Shown here: positions 25,216 to 33,299 of the stretch, one piece after another
Layout of the letters: each line of letters starts with the position of its first letter
How positions within the stretch are numbered: position 1 is the first letter of the stretch
Source of the DNA: CAXTKD01 sp964244885
GTDB lineage: Bacteria; Pseudomonadota; Alphaproteobacteria; Sphingomonadales; Sphingomonadaceae
NCBI GenBank assembly: GCA_964244885.1
Contig: CAXTKD010000008.1
Location: 1 to 64,000, forward strand
Length of the DNA stretch: 64,000 nucleotides
Direction of reading: 5' to 3'
The notes under the pieces: generated by a model
What the model was told of the DNA's origin: nothing
Seen by the model: the letters and a program-made list of their open reading frames with translations, nothing else
Databases searched by the model: none
Translations under genes and position numbers: made by a program

Positions 25216-26385
25216 TTAGATCAGAAGCCCGACGTAGTTTTCGGCGATCGCCGTTTGCATCGCCTCGGATTGCGCAACGTAGGCGAGTTCCGCGATCTGC
25301 ATGCGGTGTTCGAACGGGCCGTCCTCGGGGAAGCGGTGCATCAGCTTGGTAAGCATCCAGCTGAACCGCTCCGCCTTCCAGATCCGCGCCAGCGCCTTCG
25401 CCTGGTAGCCGGTGAGCGCGCCCTCATCTCCGCGCCGGTAGTGCGCGATCAGCGCGTCGGAGAGGTAGAGCACGTCCGAGGCCGCGAGGTTCAGCCCCTT
25501 GGCCCCCGTCGGCGGCACGATATGCGCCGCGTCCCCCGCGAGGAACAGCCGCCCGTGGCGCATCGTCTCGAACACATAGGAGCGAAGCGGCGCGATCGAC
25601 ATTTCGAGCGCCGGCCCGCGTGTTACGCCATGCTTCGAGATCGGGTCGAAGCGCAGCGCCAGCTCATCCCAAAGCCGTTCCTCGGACCATTGGTCGACGG
25701 TCTCGGCCAGCGGCACCTGGATGTAATAGCGGCTGCGTGTGGGCGACCGCATCGAGGCGAGCGCGAAGCCGCGCTCACTGTTCGAATAGATCAGTTCGGG
25801 GTGGCATGGTGGCACGTCAGCCAGGATGCCGAGCCAGCCGAACGGATATTCACGCTCATACTCGCGCACGCTGTCCGCCGGGATGCTTTTCCGCGAAGGC
25901 CCATGAAAGCCGTCGCACCCCGCAATGAAGTCCGCCTCGATACACTTCTCGACGCCATCCTTCTGATAGGTCAGCGATGGCGCGTCGCCCTGCAGCCCGT
26001 GGAGCGCTACATCCTTCGCTTCGAACACGATCTCCAACCCCCGCTCGGGCGCAGCTTTCATCAGGTCGCGCGTAAGCTCGGTCTGGCCGTAGACCGTGAC
26101 GTGCTTGCCGGTCAGCCGCTTGATGTCGATACGGATCAGCCGCTCGCCGTCGGCGAGGTTGAAGCCCTCCTCGATCATCCCTTCGGCATTCATTCGCTCA
26201 TCGATCCCGAGCCGCCGCATCAGGTCGGTGGTGACCGTTTCCAGCACCCCCGCCCGGATCCGCGACAGCACATAGTCCGCCGACTGCCGCTCGACGACCA
26301 CGCAATCGATCCCCTCGGCCCGCAACAGATGCCCGAGCAGCAGCCCCGACGGCCCCGCCCCGACGATCGCGACCCGCGTCTTCAC
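25216..26385 (-). CDS. pobA: 4-hydroxybenzoate 3-monooxygenase (PobA)
   Basis: A 389-residue flavoprotein hydroxylase. It starts at GTG 26385 inside the stop of the upstream ligC gene (GTGA). Motifs: the dinucleotide fold VAIVGAGPSGLLLGHLLRAEG, the PobA-typical RQSADYVLSRIRAGVLE, the ribityl/NADPH region FIAGCDGFHGPSRKSIP and the second FAD motif GRLFLAGDAAHIVPPTGAKGLNLA. It converts 4-hydroxybenzoate to protocatechuate, the substrate of the LigAB dioxygenase encoded upstream. Operon order on the minus strand is ligA, ligB, ligC, pobA. The length equals that of Pseudomonas PobA (about 390). Confidence 0.95.
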   Translation of the reverse strand: MKTRVAIVGAGPSGLLLGHLLRAEGIDCVVVERQSADYVLSRIRAGVLETVTTDLMRRLGIDERMNAEGMIEEGFNLADGERLIRIDIKRLTGKHVTVYGQTELTRDLMKAAPERGLEIVFEAKDVALHGLQGDAPSLTYQKDGVEKCIEADFIAGCDGFHGPSRKSIPADSVREYEREYPFGWLGILADVPPCHPELIYSNSERGFALASMRSPTRSRYYIQVPLAETVDQWSEERLWDELALRFDPISKHGVTRGPALEMSIAPLRSYVFETMRHGRLFLAGDAAHIVPPTGAKGLNLAASDVLYLSDALIAHYRRGDEGALTGYQAKALARIWKAERFSWMLTKLMHRFPEDGPFEHRMQIAELAYVAQSEAMQTAIAENYVGLLI

Positions 26386-27323
26386 GCTCGCAGCTGCTTC
26401 TCGAGGCTGTGGAGCACCCGGTAGCACGGCAGAACTTGGCTCACCGAGCTGTTGGGCTCGCGTCCCTCGCGGATCGCCGCGATGAACTCGCGGTCCTGAA
26501 GCTCGATGCCGTTCGACGACACCGCGACGCCGGAGAGGTCGACCGGCTCTTCCTTCCCCGTCACCAGATCGTCGTAGCGCGCGATCCACGTGCCGGTGTC
26601 GCCGATGTAGCGGAAGAAGGTGCCGAGCGGCCCGTCGTTGTTGAAGCTCAGCGACAGCGTGCAGATCGCCCCGCTCTCGCTCTTGAGCTGAATCGACATG
26701 TCCATCGCAATCCCGAGCTCGGGATGCTTCGGCCCCTCGATCGCATTGGCCTGCACGATCTCGCCCGCCTGCCAGGCGAACAGGTCGACGGTGTGCGCCG
26801 CGTGGTGCCAGAGCAGATGGTCGGTCCAGCTGCGCGGCTCGCCCTTGGCGTTGATGTTCTTGCGGCGGAAGAAATAGGTCTGCACGTCCATCTGCTGGAT
26901 CGCCAGATCCCCAGCCGTGATCTTCTGGTGGATATACTGGTGGCTCGGGTTGAAGCGCCGCGTGTGGCCGGCCATGCAGACGAGGCCCGTCGCTTGGCTC
27001 TTCGCCAGCACCGCCTCCGCGTCGGCGAGGCTGTCGGCGAGCGGAATCTCGACCTGCACGTGCTTTCCCGCGTCCAGGCACTGGATCGCTTGGGCCGCGT
27101 GCATCTGGGTCGGCGTGCACAGGATCACCGCTTCGATGTCGCTCCGCGCCAGGCTCTCGGCGAGATCGGTGGTGACGTGGCCGATGCCGTATTTGTCGGC
27201 GACCGCCCGCGTCGGCGCCAGCTCGCGCCCGATCAGCGACACGACCTCGGCTCCGTCGATCCGCTTCAGCCCGTCGAGATGCTTTTCACCGAACGCGCCG
27301 GCGCCCGCGAGTGCGATTTTCAT
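26382..27323 (-). CDS. ligC: 4-carboxy-2-hydroxymuconate-6-semialdehyde dehydrogenase (LigC)
   Basis: A 313-residue Gfo/Idh/MocA-fold oxidoreductase. The N-terminal Rossmann motif is IALAGAGAFGEKHLDGL, followed by EAVILCTPTQMHAAQAIQCL with the conserved VQVEIPLADS segment. The substrate domain contains GHTRRFNPSHQYIHQKI and DHLLWHHAAHTVDLFAWQ. LigC oxidises the LigAB ring-cleavage product (as its hemiacetal) to 2-pyrone-4,6-dicarboxylate with NADP. It lies between ligB and pobA on the same strand. A palindromic repeat separates it from ligB, so it may have reduced read-through from that gene. Confidence 0.92.
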   Translation of the reverse strand: MKIALAGAGAFGEKHLDGLKRIDGAEVVSLIGRELAPTRAVADKYGIGHVTTDLAESLARSDIEAVILCTPTQMHAAQAIQCLDAGKHVQVEIPLADSLADAEAVLAKSQATGLVCMAGHTRRFNPSHQYIHQKITAGDLAIQQMDVQTYFFRRKNINAKGEPRSWTDHLLWHHAAHTVDLFAWQAGEIVQANAIEGPKHPELGIAMDMSIQLKSESGAICTLSLSFNNDGPLGTFFRYIGDTGTWIARYDDLVTGKEEPVDLSGVAVSSNGIELQDREFIAAIREGREPNSSVSQVLPCYRVLHSLEKQLRA

Positions 27324-27342
27324 GCGTGTCTTCCTCTCTTGG

Positions 27343-27443
27343 CCCCTTCCCTTCAGGGGAGGGGGAAGGGGTGGGGCCGTTGTCGGAGGGCGCGGCGTTC
27401 ACGGGAACGCCCCGCCCCCAACCCCTCCCCTGAAGGGGAGGGG
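27343..27443. repeat. REP/BIME-like inverted G/C repeat between ligB and ligC
   Basis: Two G/C-rich palindromic units sit in inverted orientation. One is CCCTTCCC-TTCA-GGGGAGGG at the left. The other is CCCCTCCCC-TGAA-GGGGAGGGG (9+4+9, perfect) at the right, with about 45 bases between them. Such paired units are typical of REP/BIME elements, which can stabilise mRNA or attenuate transcription. Here it splits the otherwise tight ligA-ligB / ligC-pobA run. Confidence 0.7.
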
Positions 27444-27450
27444 CTTAGGT

Positions 27451-28293
27451 TCAGTCGAGCGGCTCGAGCACGATATGCCCGACCGCGGTGTTGCTGGCGG
27501 GAACGTGGTAATGGCGGTGGAGCGCGCGGGCGCTCTTGCCCATCGCGCCGCGCATGATCAGCCACATCACCATCTCGATGCCTTCGGAGCCGGTCTCGCG
27601 GAGATATTCGATGTGCGGGATGTGGCGGAGGCGATCGCTGTCGCCGACCAGCCCGTCGAGGAAGTCATTGTCCCACTTGGCGTTGATCAGGCCGGCGCGC
27701 GGGCCCTGAAGCTGGTGGCTCATGCCGCCCGTCCCCCACACCTGGACGTTGAGATCTTCGGGAAAGCTCTCCACGGCGCGCGCGATCGCCTCGCCCAAGG
27801 CCCAGCAGCGATTGCCCGATGGCGGGGGGTATGTGACCACGTTGACTGCAAGCGGGATGACCCTGCACGGCCACGCAGCGGGTTTTCCGAACATCATCGA
27901 CAAGGGGACGGTCAGGCCATGATCGACGTCCATCTCGTTGATGATCGTCATATCGAACTCGTCGAGGATCAGGCTCTGCGCGATATGCCAGGCGAGGTCG
28001 GGATGGCCGATCACCGTCGGCACCTGACGCGGCCCCCAGCCCTCGTCGGCGGGCGGAAATTCCTCCGCGCAGCCGATGGCGAAGGTCGGGATAATCTTCA
28101 TGTCGAACGCCGAGGCGTGGTCGTTGTAGACCAGGATGACGACATCGGGCTTCTGCTCGGCCTCCCACGCCTTTGTCCATTCGTATCCCGCGAAGGCCGG
28201 CGCCCAATAGGCCTCTCCGGTCTTGCCGAGGTCCGACGCGACGCCGAGCGCCGGGATGTGGCTCGACGCCACGCCGGCGGTGATGCGCGCCAT
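27451..28293 (-). CDS. ligB: Protocatechuate 4,5-dioxygenase beta subunit (LigB)
   Basis: A 280-residue catalytic subunit of the extradiol dioxygenase that opens protocatechuate at the 4,5 bond. The family features are the metal-ligand His in GVASSHIPALG, the second His/Asp region VILVYNDHASAFD, the Glu-containing INEMDVDHGLTVPL and the active-site WGTGGMSHQLQGPRAG. It begins over the stop of ligA (TAATG), so alpha and beta subunits are translationally coupled and made in equal amounts. It is full length compared with Sphingobium LigB (about 300). Confidence 0.95.
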   Translation of the reverse strand: MARITAGVASSHIPALGVASDLGKTGEAYWAPAFAGYEWTKAWEAEQKPDVVILVYNDHASAFDMKIIPTFAIGCAEEFPPADEGWGPRQVPTVIGHPDLAWHIAQSLILDEFDMTIINEMDVDHGLTVPLSMMFGKPAAWPCRVIPLAVNVVTYPPPSGNRCWALGEAIARAVESFPEDLNVQVWGTGGMSHQLQGPRAGLINAKWDNDFLDGLVGDSDRLRHIPHIEYLRETGSEGIEMVMWLIMRGAMGKSARALHRHYHVPASNTAVGHIVLEPLD

Positions 28294-28703
28294 TACGTTT
28301 TGTCCCTTATCGAGCGCTGGCCCTCGGGCGAGCGGCCGCCGGCGACCATCATCGCCGAATAGTCCTCGAGGCTCATGCCGCTCATCGTGGAGACGGCCTG
28401 CAGGAAGCTCTTGCCGTCGGTGGAGAACACCTTGGCGAGGAAGTAGATGTTGCCGCCGAGGTCGAGCAGCCGGTTGTAGTCGCGGTCGAGCACCGCTTGC
28501 TTCTGCTCCTCGGTCAGCTTCCAGCCGTCGAGATAGGCGCGCTCATCGGCCTTCCACGCCAAGCGGTTGTCCGCCTTCATCAGGCTCATCGCGAACTGGT
28601 TGAGGTGGTAGCCCTGCCGCGCCCGCCTGGCGGTGAACACCCGCGTGCCGGGGATGTCGTCGAATTCGGCGAGATAGGCGTGGATGTCGCGCGGCTCGCT
28701 CAC
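28293..28703 (-). CDS. ligA: Protocatechuate 4,5-dioxygenase alpha subunit (LigA)
   Basis: A 136-residue small subunit, starting at GTG 28703 within the TGA of the truncated ligJ gene (GTGA). Typical segments are DIPGTRVFTARRARQGYHLNQF, FAMSLMKADNR, ERAYLDGWKLTEEQKQAVL and LDLGGNIYFLAKVFSTDG. LigA caps the LigB active site. The overlap with the ligJ remnant preserves the ligJ-ligA-ligB-ligC order known from Sphingobium sp. SYK-6, although ligJ itself has been gutted. Whether the promoter that once served ligJ still drives ligAB is unclear. Confidence 0.94.
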   Translation of the reverse strand: MSEPRDIHAYLAEFDDIPGTRVFTARRARQGYHLNQFAMSLMKADNRLAWKADERAYLDGWKLTEEQKQAVLDRDYNRLLDLGGNIYFLAKVFSTDGKSFLQAVSTMSGMSLEDYSAMMVAGGRSPEGQRSIRDKT

Positions 28704-28858
28704 CGCCCACTCGCTTTCATCATCGCATCGAGCCGCGGAAACACCCGCCGCGCGTTGCCCTCGAAGATAGCCTCCTTGCGCTCGGGCGACACGGTCAGCG
28801 CATCGACGCAGCGGTTGGTGTCGTCGAAATGCTGTCCCGTCGCGGGGTCGATTCCGGC
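28700..28858 (-). pseudogene. ligJ: ligJ remnant (4-oxalomesaconate hydratase, last ~51 codons)
   Basis: The minus-strand peptide GIDPATGQHFDDTNRC, then LTVSPERKEAIFEGNARRVFPRLD and the stop match the C-terminus of LigJ-type amidohydrolase-fold hydratases. A complete enzyme has about 340 residues, so roughly 85% is missing. The fragment fuses without its own start to a piece of another gene. LigJ would hydrate 4-oxalomesaconate to 4-carboxy-4-hydroxy-2-oxoadipate. Its loss means the lower pathway is not complete here unless a second copy exists elsewhere. Confidence 0.75.
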
Positions 28859-29038
28859 GCAAGATGCCGGGCGTTGTCGCGCGCCGCCGCCAGCGCCTGA
28901 TCCGCGGTGACGAGGGAGAGCGCGGCGTTGGCGCGGTCGGTCTTGATGTCGAAGGCCTGGACTGGGGCCACGCTCGGAAAGCTTGCCGGCGAACGCCATC
29001 GCCGCTACGCCGAAACCGATGACCGCCAGTTTTCCCAT
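28859..29038 (-). pseudogene. Remnant of a 6-phosphogluconate-dehydrogenase-like oxidoreductase
   Basis: ATG 29038 opens a Rossmann start (GKLAVIGFGVAAMAFAGKLSERG). A frame change then leads to QAFDIKTD and to NAALSLVTADQALAAARDNARHL. These pieces match separated parts of the DUF1932-type, 6-phosphogluconate-dehydrogenase-like proteins found in lig gene clusters, so internal segments have been deleted. The fragment then runs straight into the ligJ remnant. It is not expected to be functional. Confidence 0.6.
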
Positions 29039-29091
29039 GGCCGAGGTCTAGGTCGCGCGGCGCGACTGCGCTTATTGGAAGGCGGGCGAGG

Positions 29092-29199
29092 CTATAGGAT
29101 TTCCGGAACTATCCGGATCGTGGCTTCGTGCAGAATCCTGCGGAACAGCGCCGCGCCCATCGGCCGCCAACCCATGCGGGTGGCCACGCCTATCGTCCG
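29092..29199 (-). pseudogene. Possible LysR regulator C-terminal scrap
   Basis: A minus-strand frame ending at 29092 reads RTIGVATRMGWRP, then ALFRRILHEATIRIVPEIL-stop. That resembles the last strand and helix of LysR substrate-binding domains (R-x-IG-x-x-TR-x-GW-x-P). An in-frame stop lies just upstream, and no helix-turn-helix is nearby. It may be what is left of a lig-cluster regulator. Confidence 0.35.
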
Positions 29200-29252
29200 C
29201 ACGCGTCACGCACGACCATAGCAAAAACTTATGGTGACTGTGCAGTTGTGAA

Positions 29253-29525
29253 TTGCCCCTTTTCAAACTTCACATGAAAGCTGCCGACCGTGAGGTTAGA
29301 ACCATGCCCGTCTTCGTCGATGACGCGACCGCCACCAACGCCCAGAACTGCGGCAACATCCTTGCCGGAGTCCACCCTTTCGCGTGCCGACGCGAGACGC
29401 TGTCGGTCGAGCACCCGACGGGCGAGACGACCTGTGTGCTGGAGACCGATGAAATCGGCGCGGTCGTCAGCGCCGCGATGCTCCGCACCGCGCGCAAGCT
29501 GATGGATGGAAAGGTCTTCGCGTGA
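29253..29525 (+). pseudogene. PrpF-type tautomerase remnant (4-oxalomesaconate tautomerase-like)
   Basis: A 90-codon frame. The part ATNAQNCGNILAGVHPFA matches the N-terminal region of PrpF proteins, and VEHPTGETTCV followed by VVSAAMLRTARKLMDGKVFA matches their C-terminus. A complete protein has about 350 residues, so the middle has been removed in frame. PrpF-fold GalD/LigU proteins convert keto to enol 4-oxalomesaconate. The stop overlaps the ligI start (GTGA), so the old operon coupling survives. The fragment may still be translated and thereby support ligI expression, but should not be active. Confidence 0.7.
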
Positions 29526-30394
29526 GCCACCGCACGAGGAGCTGGACCGACACGCCATCCACGCCGCGCTTCGTGCCGCCGCCTGGGGCGGTCGACGCGC
29601 ACTGTCATGTCTTCGGCCCGCAGGCAGCTTTCCCCTTTTCGCCCAAAGCCAAATATCTTCCGCAGGACGCAAGCGCCGAAATGCTCTTCGCGCTGCGCGA
29701 CCGCCTCGGCTTCTCGCGCAATGTCATCGTGCAGGCGAGCTGCCACGGCACCGACAATGCGGCGACGCTCCACGCCATCGCGATATCGGGCGGGCTGGCA
29801 CGCGGCGTCGCAGTGGTCGACCCCGCGATTTCCGACCGCGAGCTGGCGGCGATGCACGCTGGCGGCATTCGCGGCGTGCGGTTCAATTTCCTGAAGCGTC
29901 TCGTCGACGACGCGCCGAAGTACGCCTTTCTCGAACTTGCCCGGCGGATCGCGCCACTCGGCTGGCACGTCGTCGTCTATTTCGAGGCCGATATCCTGGA
30001 GGAGATGCGCGCTTTCCTCGCTGCCATCCCGGTGCCAGTCGTCATCGACCATATGGGCCGCCCCGACGTCTCCCAGGGACCGGACAGTGCGGACATGGCG
30101 GCGCTGCGAAGCATGCTCGACACGCGACCCGACATCCACATCAAGGTGACCTGTCCGGACCGGCTCGACGCAAAGGGGCCGCCATGGGACGCCTTCGTCG
30201 CCGCCGTCCGTCCGCTCGTGGCGCACTATCAGGACCGCGTGCTGTGGGGCACCGACTGGCCACACCCCAACATGCAGGACGCCATTCCCGACGACGGTGC
30301 GCTGGTGGACATCATCCCCCGCATCGCGCCGACCAAGGCGCTGCAGCACAAGCTGCTCGTCGCCAATCCGATGCGGCTCTACTGGCCATCCTGA
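29522..30394 (+). CDS. ligI: 2-pyrone-4,6-dicarboxylate hydrolase (LigI)
   Basis: A 290-residue amidohydrolase-superfamily lactonase starting at GTG 29522. The metal/catalytic pattern is PPGAVDAHCHVFGP at the first strand, IVQASCHGTDNAATLHAI, VVIDHMGRPDVSQG and the Asp in VLWGTDWPHPN. LigI hydrolyses 2-pyrone-4,6-dicarboxylate, the product of LigC, to 4-oxalomesaconate. It is on the opposite strand to ligABC and coupled to a decayed prpF gene. It is intact and full length, so the pathway is retained to 4-oxalomesaconate even though the next enzymes nearby are lost. Confidence 0.93.
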   Translation: MSHRTRSWTDTPSTPRFVPPPGAVDAHCHVFGPQAAFPFSPKAKYLPQDASAEMLFALRDRLGFSRNVIVQASCHGTDNAATLHAIAISGGLARGVAVVDPAISDRELAAMHAGGIRGVRFNFLKRLVDDAPKYAFLELARRIAPLGWHVVVYFEADILEEMRAFLAAIPVPVVIDHMGRPDVSQGPDSADMAALRSMLDTRPDIHIKVTCPDRLDAKGPPWDAFVAAVRPLVAHYQDRVLWGTDWPHPNMQDAIPDDGALVDIIPRIAPTKALQHKLLVANPMRLYWPS

Positions 30395-30606
30395 CGCGCT
30401 CGACCTCGGGACCGTAAGGGTGCGTCGCCGCTTTCGGCCAATAGCGATTGATCATACAACCTGGGTCTGAACCTATGTGCCAGGCCAACACGGCAGGTCG
30501 ATTGATGGGCGCGCGACATCAAACCGGCGTCGAATCCGAATTGGCCGCAACGAAGCCCGTGCCTTTAGACTTAGCGCAAATAACAATGACACGGGGAGGA
30601 AATGAC
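30395..30606. promoter_or_regulatory. Gap between ligI and TonB receptor 2
   Basis: These 212 bp carry no gene I can support. An in-frame ATG at 30448 would extend the receptor by about 53 residues before its signal peptide and is rejected as a start. GGGGAGGA six bases before ATG 30607 sets the receptor start. Confidence 0.5.
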
Positions 30607-32859
30607 ATGGCCACCACTCGGGCGCTCTTGTGCTGTTCGGCAATGACCGCATTGCAGGTCGCAACGGGGGCTTTTGCGCAGGCGCCGACTCCCGCTAGCA
30701 CGAGCGAGCAAGCGGATTCCGGCATCGAGGAGATCATCGTCACCGCGCAGCGCCGCGAGGAGTCGCTCCAGCGCGTGCCGGTCGCGATCACCGCCATCGG
30801 CACCGCCACGCTCCGTGAGCAGAACATTCAGACGCTGGCGGACGTGGCGCGCATCGCGCCCAACATCGCGATCAGTTCGTCGGGCTATACCGCACCGACC
30901 AACGCGCTGCCGGTGATCTACATCCGCAGCATCGGCCAGCAGGATCCCTCAATCTACTCCGATCCCGGCGTCCCCGTCTATGTCGACGGTGTCTATGTCG
31001 CCCGTTCGGCGGGCGGCGCGATCGACCTGCCCGACATCAGCCGGGTGGAGGTGCTGCGCGGGCCGCAGGGCACGCTGTTCGGCAAGAACGCCGTGGGCGG
31101 CGCGGTCAACATCGTGACGGCGACTCCGGGCGTCAATCCGGGAACCCGGATCGACATCCTCGGCGGATCGTACAAGCTGCTGGAGGCGAAGGGCGTCACC
31201 AACCTCCAGCTGAGCGATACCTTCGGCCTGACCGCGGCGGCCGACGTGCGGCGCGAGAACGGGTTTGGCGACCGGCTCGATGTCGCGACCGGCAACCGGC
31301 TCGGGCGGCTGGGCGACCAGCGCCACCTCTCGGCCCGTCTCAGGGCGCGCTGGACGCCGACCGACGCGCTGACCGTCGACCTGTCGGGCGACTATACGCG
31401 CTACCGCGACACGGCGACGCCTTCGCAGGCCACGATCGTCCCCTCGGGACTGCTGACGCTGGAAAACGCCCGGGTCGCCACGCCGCGCGGCCTGACGATC
31501 ACGCAGGCGACGGCGGCGTCGGGCGATTACGACAACTTCTCGCGCAATCCGCAGCGGGTCAGCGACAAGTTGGGCGGCGTCAGCGCGACAGTCGCCTATG
31601 ACCTCGGCGGCGGGGCGACGCTCAAGTCGATCACCGCCTATCGCAAGGCGCACGACGTGTTCGCCCGCGATGTCGACACCGCCGCGATCGCCTATTTCGA
31701 GGCGGCGCGCGACATGCACTCGTCCCAGTTCACGCAGGAGCTGCAGCTCGTCGGCAAGGCGATGGACGGCAAGCTCGACTACATCTTCGGCGGCTTCTAC
31801 CTGCACGACAGATCAAGCCAGTTCGACAACGTCCTGCTGACGCCGGACCTCTATGCCGCGACCGGCAATACCGTCGCGCAGGACCGGGCGCGCAACTACG
31901 ACGACAGCCAGAAAACCAAGAGCTACGCCGGTTACGCGCAGGCCACGCTCCATCTGGGCGACCGGCTGGGGCTGACGGCGGGGCTGCGCTACACCGACGA
32001 GAAGAAGCGGGCGACGGTGTTCGTGATCAGCCCGATCAGCAATATCGTCTATGTCCCGCAGCAGGTGCTGGCCGACCGCTGGCATTCGCTGACGCCGCGG
32101 TTCGCGGTCGATTTCCAGGTCAGCGACAATCTTCTTGCCTATGCCTCGGCGTCGCGCGGGTTCAAGAGCGGCGGCTTCAACGGCAGGCCGTCCAACCTCG
32201 CCTCGCTCACCACCTTCGATCCCGAAAAAGTGTGGTCGTACGAGGCCGGCGTGAAGTCCGAGTTCTTCGATCGCCGCGTCCGGCTGAACCTCGCCGGCTT
32301 CACCGCCGACTACAGCAACATCCAGCTGTCGCGCCAGACGATCATCGCCGGCGTGCTGATCAGCGATATCAGCAATGTCGCGTCGTCGCGCGTCAAGGGC
32401 GTCGAGGCCGAACTGGTTCTCGCGCCGGTGAGCGGGCTCGAGCTGTCGGCGGCAGCCGGCTATACCGACAACAAATATACCAAGGTGCAGGCGGGGGCGG
32501 TGGTCACGCAGGCGAACAAGATCCCCTATGCGCCAGACTGGACGGTCAATCTGTCGGCGCGCTACCGCGCCGATCTCGGCCCGGGAACGCTCACGCCGAG
32601 CGTCAACTATGCCTACCGGGCGAGCACTTATACGACGCCCAACAATTCGGCGTTCTCGCGCCTTCCCTCCTACGGCCTGCTGTCCGGGCGGCTCGCCTAC
32701 GCGCCAACCGACGGAATTTGGGAAGTCAGCGTGTTCGGCACCAACCTCGCCGACAAGCGCTACAAGATCAGCATCGGCGACAGCAACGGCGTCGGGCTGG
32801 TCTACAATGTCTACGGCCCCCCGCGCGAGCTGGGCGTCGCGTTCGGGCTCCACTTCTGA
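30607..32859 (+). CDS. TonB-dependent outer-membrane receptor 2 (aromatic cluster)
   Basis: A 750-residue receptor from ATG 30607. It has a signal peptide ending GAFAQ and the TonB box region IEEIIVTAQRREESLQRVPVAI. The plug contains VYVDGVYVARSAGGAIDLPDISRVEVLRGPQGTLFG. The barrel ends in PRELGVAFGLHF with the C-terminal Phe. The family (EIVVTAQKREESLQ-type) is greatly expanded in sphingomonads for uptake of sugars, lignin-derived aromatics and other nutrients. Its place between ligI and a GlcG-like gene suggests import of an aromatic acid or lignin fragment, which is an inference from context. Confidence 0.92.
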   Translation: MATTRALLCCSAMTALQVATGAFAQAPTPASTSEQADSGIEEIIVTAQRREESLQRVPVAITAIGTATLREQNIQTLADVARIAPNIAISSSGYTAPTNALPVIYIRSIGQQDPSIYSDPGVPVYVDGVYVARSAGGAIDLPDISRVEVLRGPQGTLFGKNAVGGAVNIVTATPGVNPGTRIDILGGSYKLLEAKGVTNLQLSDTFGLTAAADVRRENGFGDRLDVATGNRLGRLGDQRHLSARLRARWTPTDALTVDLSGDYTRYRDTATPSQATIVPSGLLTLENARVATPRGLTITQATAASGDYDNFSRNPQRVSDKLGGVSATVAYDLGGGATLKSITAYRKAHDVFARDVDTAAIAYFEAARDMHSSQFTQELQLVGKAMDGKLDYIFGGFYLHDRSSQFDNVLLTPDLYAATGNTVAQDRARNYDDSQKTKSYAGYAQATLHLGDRLGLTAGLRYTDEKKRATVFVISPISNIVYVPQQVLADRWHSLTPRFAVDFQVSDNLLAYASASRGFKSGGFNGRPSNLASLTTFDPEKVWSYEAGVKSEFFDRRVRLNLAGFTADYSNIQLSRQTIIAGVLISDISNVASSRVKGVEAELVLAPVSGLELSAAAGYTDNKYTKVQAGAVVTQANKIPYAPDWTVNLSARYRADLGPGTLTPSVNYAYRASTYTTPNNSAFSRLPSYGLLSGRLAYAPTDGIWEVSVFGTNLADKRYKISIGDSNGVGLVYNVYGPPRELGVAFGLHF

Positions 32860-32875
32860 TGCGGGGCCAGCGAGC

Positions 32876-33298
32876 ATGATCACCCTCGAACGGGCGGCTG
32901 CGATCGTCGCCGCGGCGCTGGCGGAGGGCGTCGGGCTTGGCCTCAAGCCGCTGAGCGTCGCGGTGCTCGACGCCGGCGGTCACCTGATCGCCTTCCAGCG
33001 TCAGGACGGCGCCTCGACGCTGCGTCCGCAGATCGCGATCGCCAAGGCGGCGGGCGCGCTCGCGCTCGGCGTTTCCAGCCGCAAGATCGCCGACATGGCG
33101 GCCGAGCGGCCGAGCTTCGTCGCGTCGCTCGGGCCGATTTCACCGGCCGGCATCGTCCCGGCGGCGGGCGGAGTCATCGTCGTCGACGCCGGCGGCAAGG
33201 CGATCGGAGCCGTCGGGGTCACCGGCGACACGTCGGACCAGGACGAGCGCTGCGCGCTCGCCGGCATCGCGGCGGCCGGTCTCGCGGCGCAGGCCTGA
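32876..33298 (+). CDS. GlcG/HbpS-family protein
   Basis: A 140-residue protein from ATG 32876 with the family signature: LSVAVLDAGGHLIAFQRQDGA, then AIAKAAGALALGVSSRKIA and the closing GGVIVVDAGGKAIGAVGVTGDTSDQDE. This small alpha/beta fold (DUF336) includes heme-binding HbpS and GlcG, and genes of this type recur in aromatic-catabolic operons without an assigned enzymatic role. It starts 17 bp after the TonB receptor and ends against the ATG of the next gene (overlap of stop region TGAGATG), so it is in the same operon. Confidence 0.85.
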   Translation: MITLERAAAIVAAALAEGVGLGLKPLSVAVLDAGGHLIAFQRQDGASTLRPQIAIAKAAGALALGVSSRKIADMAAERPSFVASLGPISPAGIVPAAGGVIVVDAGGKAIGAVGVTGDTSDQDERCALAGIAAAGLAAQA

Positions 33299-33299
33299 G

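Noticed and set aside
28700..29038. A continuous 112-codon reading frame that looks like one small oxidoreductase
   Set aside because: Its two halves belong to different families (Rossmann start, LigJ end) and contain a frame change relative to the first family. It is a deletion scar, reported as two remnants.
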